Source: Mycolicibacterium mageritense (GTDB taxonomy: Bacteria > Actinomycetota > Actinomycetes > Mycobacteriales > Mycobacteriaceae). Taken from it: a stretch of DNA of 64,000 nt. The notes beneath the pieces were generated by a model. That model ran no database searches and was not told the DNA's origin. It worked only from the letters and a program-made list of their open reading frames with translations. The stretch's first letter is position 1; the number at the start of each line of letters is the position of its first letter. The stretch lies in NCBI RefSeq assembly GCF_010727475.1, contig NZ_AP022567.1:3038001-3102000 (forward strand), in the 5' to 3' direction. A program made the translations under genes and the position numbers. This document shows, piece after piece, positions 20,324 through 26,492 of this stretch.

Positions 20324-22362
20324 CCTCCGCGCTCAACGTCATCGGCGTAACCACCTCGGTTGCGTCGCTCACGGGACTCGGTAGCCCCGATCCCGACAGG
20401 CTGCGCCACCAAGCCCCCGAAGCAGGACGCACGCAATATCTCCCTGTGTCGGGTGTCGGCGGCATCGACGGCGACGCTGGGGACGCGGATTCCGTGGATG
20501 CCTTCGACCGCACCATCGACCAATTCAACACAGGCACAATGAACTACCAGCCCACGCACGTGGACGCATTCTGCGCGGGCAAGGGATGCGAAGCGGGCGG
20601 CGACTGCGGCGAGACCGTGGAGGGCGTCCCCGCGTTCCACGAAGCTGAGGCGTTACAGCCCCTGCTCGACGCGTTCGCGGGACTGCACGACGTGATGACC
20701 GCTGCCACTGCTGCGGTGACGCAACAGGCGGGGGAACCGTCAGCCGACCGACTTGCCGCTGTATATGCGGGCACAACTGGCGGGACGTTCAACTTGAACG
20801 CCGTCAACAATGCCACCACCGACGTGGAGGACGCGCTCACCATCACCGCCGCTGCCACACATGAGGGTGCGACGAACGCCCTTGGCTCACTTCGCCTATC
20901 AGTACAGGCGCTACGCAACGTGCAGGCTGACCGCGCTGCCCATCACGTGTCCGCTGCGGAGTGGCTGCTGGCTGCCCCGCTCGCCGCTACGGGTGTGGGG
21001 CTCGCCGTGGGCGGTCTCGGCTTGGGGATGAACGCCTGGAACGTGCTCAAAGGCTCAGGGGACACCACGCGTGGGACGGAGGCGCTCGGAGACGCGGCAA
21101 CGGCGCTGGAGAACGCGACCACACTGAACGACGAAGCCGTGCAATACCTCCGCGCCGCTCTGGCTGAGTGGACGGTGACCCCGAACGGCAACTCCGTGAC
21201 CACGAATCTGGAAGCCCCGAAACCTGAGGCGACGAAGGTAGGGGACACCACTCCAATCGGGGAGGCGCTGCCGAGCATCACTGACCCTGGTGCGCCCTCG
21301 CTCGCTCCCGCGCTGGACGACGTGTCCGACGACGAAGACCTGGACGACAAGCTCGCGAAGCTGCTGGCTTCCGAAACCCCGATGCCCGACATGGGTGTGC
21401 CCAGCGCGGGAATGCCCGCAGGTGGCGGTATGCCGTCCATGGGCGGCGGGGGAATGCCTGACATGGGCTCAGGAATGAGCAGCCCGCTCTCCGACCCGCT
21501 GGGCGACGAGGAGCTGGCGGAACCGCTGGACGACCTGAGCGAGGACGAGGACGACGAGATGGAGGAGCCGCTGGACGACCTCACCGACGAGGGCGATGAA
21601 GCCGTGGAGCCACTGGACGATCCCACCGATGGGCTGGACACTGAGCCCAAGGACGACGCAGCGCCCGAGACCGCCGAGGACACAGGTGAAGTCGCCCCCG
21701 TTGCCGCTGTCGAGACCGACCCGAACTCCGCCGAAGCGCGGACGGCGGACGTGGGCAACGGACGCCAGGTGGAGTTCCCGAGCGCCAAGCTCGCCGCTCT
21801 CGCGGACACCCTCGCGCGGGGCGCTGAGCAGGGTCTCGGCTTCACGCTGGCGCAGGAGGCTTCCGAACTGGGATTCCAGATTCCACCTGACGGTCAGGAC
21901 ATCGGCAAGCAGGTTCCCACGAGCCTGATGCAGGCAGGGGACGTGCTGGTGAGCAGTGCGGGCACGGGCATCTTCATCGGCAACGACGAGGTGATGATGG
22001 AGAACGGCGACATCGTGCCTGTGTCCGACGCCGCTGTGTTCGACGGTCAGAACCAGGGCATCTTCCGCCTGGACGAAGGCGGGGACTCCGCATCGCCGAC
22101 CGCTGGCGCGGAGACCACCACCGTGGCAACTGGTGTCGCGCAGCCCGTGGGCGATGGTTCGGTAACGCCGCTCGCGGGTGACGTGACCCCTGTGGTGTCC
22201 ACACCTGGCGAAGCGACCGCGCAGGCGGGCACCCCTGGCGTCCCCGACGATGAGGAAGCGGGACTGTCCAGCACTGATGACACCGCTGCGGGTGCCGCGT
22301 TCGGTGACACCGACAACGGCGCAGGTGCATTGAATCCCGACGACGTGTTCCCAAGCAGTTAG
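20320..22362 (+). CDS. Large acidic protein with membrane segment and C-terminal cell-wall-type domain, 680 aa
   Basis: Residues ~110-225 are helical. A hydrophobic Gly-rich segment (WLLAAPLAATGVGLAVGGLGLGMNAW) lies at ~213-238. Residues ~310-470 are low-complexity, with GMP/MGGGG repeats and long Asp/Glu runs. A folded domain at ~475-590 contains LADTLARGAEQGLGFT and VPTSLMQAGDVLVSSAGTGIFIGNDEVMMENGDIVPVSD. It recalls domains of mycobacterial ESX-linked proteins and NlpC/P60-like folds. No catalytic Cys is visible, so it would be non-enzymatic. It overlaps both preceding and following cistrons closely. Function unknown; its architecture resembles ESX-associated Esp-type substrates. Confidence 0.6.
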   Translation: MTSALNVIGVTTSVASLTGLGSPDPDRLRHQAPEAGRTQYLPVSGVGGIDGDAGDADSVDAFDRTIDQFNTGTMNYQPTHVDAFCAGKGCEAGGDCGETVEGVPAFHEAEALQPLLDAFAGLHDVMTAATAAVTQQAGEPSADRLAAVYAGTTGGTFNLNAVNNATTDVEDALTITAAATHEGATNALGSLRLSVQALRNVQADRAAHHVSAAEWLLAAPLAATGVGLAVGGLGLGMNAWNVLKGSGDTTRGTEALGDAATALENATTLNDEAVQYLRAALAEWTVTPNGNSVTTNLEAPKPEATKVGDTTPIGEALPSITDPGAPSLAPALDDVSDDEDLDDKLAKLLASETPMPDMGVPSAGMPAGGGMPSMGGGGMPDMGSGMSSPLSDPLGDEELAEPLDDLSEDEDDEMEEPLDDLTDEGDEAVEPLDDPTDGLDTEPKDDAAPETAEDTGEVAPVAAVETDPNSAEARTADVGNGRQVEFPSAKLAALADTLARGAEQGLGFTLAQEASELGFQIPPDGQDIGKQVPTSLMQAGDVLVSSAGTGIFIGNDEVMMENGDIVPVSDAAVFDGQNQGIFRLDEGGDSASPTAGAETTTVATGVAQPVGDGSVTPLAGDVTPVVSTPGEATAQAGTPGVPDDEEAGLSSTDDTAAGAAFGDTDNGAGALNPDDVFPSS

Positions 22363-22374
22363 GAGGGCTGAACC

Positions 22375-22800
22375 ATGAGCACGCTTGAGCTGGCACTCGG
22401 CACGCTGGGCGCGACCATCGCGCAGCGGGCGATGGCTGATATGCCCGCGCTCGATGCACTGGTAGACCCGTACCGTGCCCACCCTGACAGCGACTTCGGG
22501 GACAGGGACGCCGTGATGGAGCGCAGGCTCACTCAACTGGTGGCGAAGCTCCGCACACCATCCCTGTCCCCGAAACGCGGGCAGATGGTTCACGTCTCGC
22601 GACGCGGCTATGACATCGCCAACTCGGGCAGCGAGCAACGGGCGGACGGGACGCTCGTGTTCGGCGCGGGAACCCTTGCGCTGGAGAAGATTCTGCGCGA
22701 CGACGCCGCCAACCCCGCGTTCGGCGGGAAGGCGGGATCGGTACTCCGAGACCGCGTGAACGCATTGCCCAAGCCCGACCTACCTACAACCAACCGATAA
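22375..22800 (+). CDS. Hypothetical protein of the substrate-like operon, 141 aa
   Basis: A soluble protein with no signal or membrane segment. The N-terminal half is helical (LELALGTLGATIAQRAMADMPALDALVDPYR). The middle is basic (MERRLTQLVAKLRTPSLSPKRGQMVHVSRRGYD). The C-terminus reads LALEKILRDDAANPAFGGKAGSVLRDRVNALP. AGGAGG precedes the ATG by eight bases. It sits between two putative export substrates in one operon. A chaperone-like role would fit EspG-type biology, but nothing in the sequence shows it. Confidence 0.65.
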   Translation: MSTLELALGTLGATIAQRAMADMPALDALVDPYRAHPDSDFGDRDAVMERRLTQLVAKLRTPSLSPKRGQMVHVSRRGYDIANSGSEQRADGTLVFGAGTLALEKILRDDAANPAFGGKAGSVLRDRVNALPKPDLPTTNR

Positions 22801-22814
22801 GGAGAACACACATC

Positions 22815-23888
22815 ATGGCTACAGGAGGACTACCCCCGTCCACCACCCCGAACTTCGACAAGGTGGTGCGAGGTCACTACCCCGAACTGGACGAGACCGC
22901 TTACGCGGCAAGGGCAACCGAGCAGCACGCGAACGGCATCAACGCGTTCGCCAGCGCAGAGACCGTGACGAACATGGCGGTCAGCGTGGCATCGAGCATG
23001 CAGGGGGAGACCGCCGACGCGGCAGACTCGCAGTTCGCTACGCGCGTTGCGAACTTCACGGCTCAAGGCGCGACCTTCGAGAACCGCTCGGTAGCAACGG
23101 CTCTCTCGGCGCAGAACATCCTCAACGCGAAGACCGAACTCAATGCCCGCGCCGAGGCGTTCGACATGGAGTGGGAGGCGACGAAGGCGCGAGCTGTCGC
23201 CGAAGGCTGGGATCAGCCGCGTATCCAGGCGGAGTTCGATGCACTACTCGAACAGGCGCAGGGCGACGCCGACGCCATTGCCGCCAACTTCCAGTCCGCC
23301 AACACTGAGCTGAAGGGACACATCGCAGCAGGAACGGAACCGTCCGTCCCCGCTTCGATGCCCAGCGGAGCGCCTGGCGCGGGAGCCCCGAGCTTGGAGC
23401 TGCCGCCTGAGCTGATGAGCCAGATGCAGGGGATGCTCGGTCAGGGTATGGGGATGGCGCAGTCCCTCCCGCAGAGTCTGCAAGGGCTCACTGGGCAGGT
23501 GCAACCGCTCATCGACCCACTGCTCCAAGCGATTCAAGGCGCGGCTGGCGGCAGCGGGAACGTCAACGTAACACCCGAGATGCTGGACGAGATGCTGGCT
23601 GGACAGGAGAGCGAGGGTGGAGGTGGCTCAGCGTCCAGCGCTCCTGAGGCTCCCTCTCCCGAGGGCTTCCAGGGTGAGAACGCGGACACCGAGCTAGAGG
23701 AGCCGAAGGCTGAGGACACCGAGTCCGAGGGTGAGGGGGACGATGAACCCGCAGGTGAGGACACCGCCGAGGCGGCACCGAGCCCCGCAGCGTCTCCCGT
23801 GACTCAGGTGGCAGCACCGCCTGAGAGCGCCAAGGTGCCCGAGACCACCTTGTCCTCGGATGAGGCACTCGCGGAGCTGTTCTCATGA
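22815..23888 (+). CDS. Helical, Pro/Gly/acid-tailed protein resembling type VII secretion substrates, 357 aa
   Basis: Residues ~1-170 are almost entirely helical, with Ala-rich, WXG-superfamily-like segments (NGINAFASAETVTNMAVSVASSMQGETADAADSQF and EFDALLEQAQGDADAIAANFQSANTELKGHI). Residues ~175-250 are Pro/Gly/Met/Gln-rich (MQGMLGQGMGMAQSLPQSLQG). Residues ~265-345 form a long acidic, low-complexity tail. No Sec signal is visible. This layout recalls PPE/EspB/EspK-type ESX substrates, although no WxG or YxxxD/E motif is clear. GGAG precedes the ATG. The gene overlaps the following secreted-peptide gene by four bases. Confidence 0.6.
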   Translation: MATGGLPPSTTPNFDKVVRGHYPELDETAYAARATEQHANGINAFASAETVTNMAVSVASSMQGETADAADSQFATRVANFTAQGATFENRSVATALSAQNILNAKTELNARAEAFDMEWEATKARAVAEGWDQPRIQAEFDALLEQAQGDADAIAANFQSANTELKGHIAAGTEPSVPASMPSGAPGAGAPSLELPPELMSQMQGMLGQGMGMAQSLPQSLQGLTGQVQPLIDPLLQAIQGAAGGSGNVNVTPEMLDEMLAGQESEGGGGSASSAPEAPSPEGFQGENADTELEEPKAEDTESEGEGDDEPAGEDTAEAAPSPAASPVTQVAAPPESAKVPETTLSSDEALAELFS

Positions 23889-24094
23889 TGCGCCCGCTGA
23901 TTGTGGGAGCGGTGAGCATGGTGATGGCTGCTGTGTTCGCCGTTCCCGCACACGCTGATTCCACCCGCTGCGATTCGGTGACGACCTACCCACTGGTCGC
24001 GATGCCCGCACCGTGGACGCCTACCAGCCTGTGTGAGGCACGGGAGGCGCTGCTCGACCACACGATGCTGCCCCAGAGAGACGGGACGCGATGA
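23885..24094 (+). CDS. Small secreted protein with Sec signal peptide, 69 aa
   Basis: A clear N-terminal signal, MMRPLIVGAVSMVMAAVFAVPAHA, with an AxA site. It is followed by a ~45-residue mature peptide with two Cys (DSTRCDS and TSLCEAREALL) that could form a disulfide. The ATG overlaps the stop of the 357-aa gene. It is the only obvious Sec substrate of this operon. No family recognised. It may function at the cell surface together with the neighbouring membrane proteins. Confidence 0.7.
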   Translation: MMRPLIVGAVSMVMAAVFAVPAHADSTRCDSVTTYPLVAMPAPWTPTSLCEAREALLDHTMLPQRDGTR

Positions 24095-24118
24095 CCAACG
24101 AGGAGAGGAACGAGGAAG

Positions 24119-24400
24119 ATGACCGAGACCAACACACCCGCTGGAAAGCGGCGCACCTGGCGGCAGGCTGCTATCGCGGGAGTAACACTGACCGCGATAA
24201 TCGGCGGGCTACTCGCTGTGGACGTGGCGAATCGTCCAGAGCAGCAGGTGGACTGCGCCGTTGACCTGAGGGACATGGGCGACGACGGCGACGGAACAGG
24301 TGGGCTCGCGAACTTCGGAGACCCCCCGAGTTGCGGACACGACCTGGACGCAGGAGGACTTACAACGCGCCAAGGACGCCTTCCGTGCGGAACTGGGTAG
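24119..24400 (+). CDS. Single-pass membrane protein, possibly frameshifted, 93 aa
   Basis: A basic N-terminus (GKRRTWRQAAIAG) precedes one membrane segment (VTLTAIIGGLLAVDVA). ACGAGGAAG gives a good ribosome site. After about residue 62 the reading becomes Gly/Asp-rich and unconvincing. A different frame overlapping its 3' end has a well-formed helix (WTQEDLQRAKDAFRAELGRREAEKLAAG). This could be a natural overlapping gene or a frameshift that split one longer protein near 24290-24310. The alternative short frame starting at 24091 (ATGACCAACGAG) looks weaker. Confidence 0.5.
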   Translation: MTETNTPAGKRRTWRQAAIAGVTLTAIIGGLLAVDVANRPEQQVDCAVDLRDMGDDGDGTGGLANFGDPPSCGHDLDAGGLTTRQGRLPCGTG

Positions 24401-24458
24401 GCGCGAAGCCGAGAAGCTCGCAGCGGGCTGCACTGATCCACTGCCGTTCCGTATCTGA
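24300..24458 (+). CDS. Short overlapping reading frame or frameshifted tail, 52 aa
   Basis: From GTG 24300 the frame gives TSETPRVADTTWTQEDLQRAKDA and then FRAELGRREAEKLAAGCTDPLPFRI. The amphipathic helix and codon pattern look coding. There is an in-frame stop shortly upstream and no strong ribosome site. It therefore reads best as the displaced C-terminus of the membrane protein at 24119. It ends eight bases before the next gene. Confidence 0.4.
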   Translation: MGSRTSETPRVADTTWTQEDLQRAKDAFRAELGRREAEKLAAGCTDPLPFRI

Positions 24459-24465
24459 CCCGACC

Positions 24466-24687
24466 ATGTGCAATTCCCAATCTGACGGCGAACACCAGCC
24501 CCATTCCAGCGTCACCGTCACGCCCGTCCTCGGCGGGCTGCGAATCACAGGCGTGACGCGGTATCTCGGCTACACGGATAACGTGGTGCTCCCGCCCTCG
24601 GACGCCCACACGCTTGCCGCCTGGCTTCGGCGCGACGGTGACGTGGATGCGGCGGAAGTGATTGAGGCAGCGTTAACGTCGGGTTAG
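24466..24687 (+). CDS. Hypothetical protein, 73 aa
   Basis: Small soluble protein, MCNSQSDGEHQPHSSVTVTPVLGG, then LRITGVTRYLGYTDNVVLPPSDAHTLAAWLRRDGDVDAAEVIEAAL. The N-terminal half suggests beta strands, and the C-terminal half one helix (DAHTLAAWLRR). It starts eight bases after the preceding frame and is the last gene of the operon. Its stop codon lies inside a CGTTAACGTCGGGTTAG site related to the palindrome family of the element. No family recognised. Confidence 0.6.
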   Translation: MCNSQSDGEHQPHSSVTVTPVLGGLRITGVTRYLGYTDNVVLPPSDAHTLAAWLRRDGDVDAAEVIEAALTSG

Positions 24688-24690
24688 GCG
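24665..24690. repeat. Inverted copy of the CTAAC/CGACGTTA site
   Basis: Read on the minus strand it gives CTAACCCGACGTTAAC, closely matching CTAACGCGACGTTAGC at 4066 and 15481. It overlaps the stop codon of the 73-aa gene and closes the substrate-like operon, 165 bases before the recombinase. Confidence 0.5.
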
Positions 24691-24713
24691 TGCTCGGGCG
24701 CGGTACCTCCGCT

Positions 24714-24830
24714 GTCGCATATCTAAAGATGTGACACGCCAACGCAACACCCATGCGCAGCATCGAAACCCGCAGGTCGCCGCTGCGATATGACACCGAG
24801 ATATGCGACTGTCGCAGATTCCGTGTCAGA
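24714..24830. promoter_or_regulatory. Candidate res site upstream of the serine recombinase
   Basis: GTCGCATATCT (24714-24724) recurs inverted as AGATATGCGAC (24799-24809). Related pieces CTGCGATATGACAC (24783-24796), GATGTGACAC (24728-24737) and CTGTCGCAGATTCCGTGTCA (24809-24828) surround them. Several dyad-like subsites directly before a resolvase gene fit a resolution site that doubles as its operator. Exact subsite borders cannot be fixed by eye. Confidence 0.5.
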
Positions 24831-24852
24831 TGACCGCTTTACGCTCCAGACC

Positions 24853-25416
24853 ATGAGCACCGCAACGTATCTCCGTGTGAGCACGGGACACCAGACCGTC
24901 GAACAGCAGCGCGACACCCTGGCTGCCGCCAGCATCGCCGCCGACCGTGAGTTCGTGGACATCGCCTCAGGACGCGCGGGCGCTGACCGCCCTGGCTGGC
25001 GGGACTGTCTGGACTGGCTCCGTGAAGGCGACACCCTGGTGGTCGCCGCTGTTGACCGCATCGGGCGTTCCGTGCGCGAGGTCGCCGAGGCGCTGCACAC
25101 GTTGACCGAACGCGGTATCGCCCTACGTTCTCTCCGTGAGGGCGTGGACACAGGAACGCCGACAGGTCGCGCCGTCGTGCAGATTATGTCCAGCATCGCC
25201 GAGCTAGAGCTGGAGCTGGGCAAGGAGCGCCGCGCTGCGAGCCGTGAGACTCGTTTAGCGCGTGGGCTTCCCGCTACACGTCCTCCGAAGCTGGCAGGTG
25301 ACCAGCGTGAGCGTCTCGTCCGCCTATATCGCAACGGGGAGCCCGTTGAGGAGCTGGCGGCGATGTTCGGGGTGAGTCGAGCGACGGTGTTCCGCTACGT
25401 GCGGGTGGCAGGTTAA
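24853..25416 (+). CDS. Small serine recombinase (resolvase/invertase type), 187 aa
   Basis: The N-terminal catalytic domain begins ATYLRVSTGHQTVEQQRD with the nucleophilic Ser at 10. It continues with AVDRIGRSVREVAEAL and ERGIALRSLREGVDTGTPTGRAVVQIMSSIAELE, the usual Arg-rich and dimer-helix motifs. A C-terminal HTH follows (GEPVEELAAMFGVSRATVFRYVRV). Size and layout are those of Tn3-type resolvases. It is not a large serine integrase, so it is unlikely to integrate the element into tRNA-Ser. Multimer resolution of a circular form, or inversion of a segment, is more likely. It is monocistronic behind a res-like region. Confidence 0.92.
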   Translation: MSTATYLRVSTGHQTVEQQRDTLAAASIAADREFVDIASGRAGADRPGWRDCLDWLREGDTLVVAAVDRIGRSVREVAEALHTLTERGIALRSLREGVDTGTPTGRAVVQIMSSIAELELELGKERRAASRETRLARGLPATRPPKLAGDQRERLVRLYRNGEPVEELAAMFGVSRATVFRYVRVAG

Positions 25417-25464
25417 CCCTTTACGATGTCGCGGCGCGGGGCTCTGTTGTGTTCACTCGGTGCT

Positions 25465-25481
25465 GCTAACCACGTGTTAGC
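25465..25481. repeat. Palindrome GCTAAC-CACGT-GTTAGC
   Basis: Perfect 6-bp arms identical to the outer arms of the 17-bp palindromes at 4066 and 15481, with a different centre. It lies in the 145-bp gap between the recombinase and the next operon. Nothing else of note stands out in that gap except the leaderless promoter at 25550. Confidence 0.6.
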
Positions 25482-25549
25482 TCGTACCCCGCCAATCTGC
25501 ACACCATCCCTGTACAGGCGTGTTCTAGGGGACATGGACGAGTTCGCTG

Positions 25550-25562
25550 TAGGCTGGATACA
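25550..25562 (+). promoter_or_regulatory. Leaderless-type promoter of the first MCRA gene
   Basis: TAGGCT (25550-25555) fits the mycobacterial -10 pattern TANNNT. It is followed by six bases and then ATG 25562, so transcription should begin at or beside the start codon. There is no ribosome site. The same spacing is seen at 26481. Confidence 0.6.
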
Positions 25563-26437
25563 TGTGCAGAGCAACCGACGAGGGCGGACGGCGTTGCCCG
25601 AGCAGCCACGCCCCGAAGTCCGACACATTCAAGGCGAAGGACGCCGCACGGAAACGCGCTGAGCGAGCTGCCAAGCGCGGTAGCGTCGCGTCCATGTCCC
25701 CCAAGCAACGCCTGGCTGACCTGACTGAAGCGGGCGTCCAGCGCCTCACCGCCCGCATACCTGGTCTATCCGATGACACCGCGCGCGAGGTACTGCTCAA
25801 GACCGCACGGGAGTACGCCACACGTCCCATCGCCATCGAAGCGGGAACCCGCCTAATCGGGCAGTGGCAAGGCGGTGGCTCGCCTTCCCTGCTGGTGGAC
25901 AGTGTGGACGACGATGGGTACTTGACCATCACCAAGCGCTCCGTGGGTACGGATTTCCGCCATGCGGTGGAGCTGCCGAAGCCGATGCGGATTCACCGCG
26001 ACCTGCTGGCACCGCCGCCGATCCTGGACGAGGCGCGCGATGACGGGCGGATCGGCGGGCGTCCAGCGACGATAGAGACCCGTAGCGCGCAGAAGGACGT
26101 GGGAATGTCCGAGGTGGCGAGCATGGATCGTGATTACGCCGCAGAGGACGCCGCCGAAGCCTTGAAGGCTGGGCTGGGACGTGACGTTCCAGCCGACCAT
26201 GCCGCTGCGCTGCGGGAGGAAGCCGACACCATGCTGACCGAGCTGTACGCCGACTCACCAGCCAATAGTCCTGGTCCCGTGGACTTCTGGGTCGCGGGCA
26301 CCGCAGGCAAGGTCGCGAAGTCCGCCACCTTAACCGACATCCAGCTTCCATTCGCCACCGTCAAGCTGCGCGGGCAGGAGCCCGCCCGTATCAACATCTG
26401 GACACGTTCCGCGTTCCGAGAAGTCCTGGAACCATAG
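25562..26437 (+). CDS. MCRA-motif protein 1, 291 aa
   Basis: Begins MCRATDEGGRRCPSSH, a Cys-X9-Cys segment shared almost exactly with the next gene. A basic helix follows (FKAKDAARKRAERAAKRG). The middle and C-terminal parts are mixed alpha/beta without recognised motifs. The segment LTDIQLPFATVKLRGQEPARINIWTRS at the end could be a small beta domain. Similar MCR..EGGRRCP starts occur in proteins of actinobacterial phages and plasmids, from memory. The two Cys plus Arg residues suggest a small metal-binding or targeting motif. Leaderless start. Function unknown. Confidence 0.7.
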   Translation: MCRATDEGGRRCPSSHAPKSDTFKAKDAARKRAERAAKRGSVASMSPKQRLADLTEAGVQRLTARIPGLSDDTAREVLLKTAREYATRPIAIEAGTRLIGQWQGGGSPSLLVDSVDDDGYLTITKRSVGTDFRHAVELPKPMRIHRDLLAPPPILDEARDDGRIGGRPATIETRSAQKDVGMSEVASMDRDYAAEDAAEALKAGLGRDVPADHAAALREEADTMLTELYADSPANSPGPVDFWVAGTAGKVAKSATLTDIQLPFATVKLRGQEPARINIWTRSAFREVLEP

Positions 26438-26480
26438 CGACCAAAGCGTTATTTCCCCAGCTCAACGACGTGTCCCCTGG

Positions 26481-26492
26481 TACACTAGACCT
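26481..26492 (+). promoter_or_regulatory. Leaderless-type promoter of the second MCRA gene
   Basis: TACACT (26481-26486) fits TANNNT and lies six bases before ATG 26493. That is the same geometry as upstream of 25562. Both predict leaderless mRNAs starting with ATGTGCAG. Confidence 0.6.

Noticed and set aside
24853..25416. Serine recombinase as the integrase of the element
   Set aside because: It is 187 aa, the size of resolvases and invertases, and lacks the large C-terminal domains of serine integrases. Insertion at a tRNA gene points to a tyrosine integrase outside the window.
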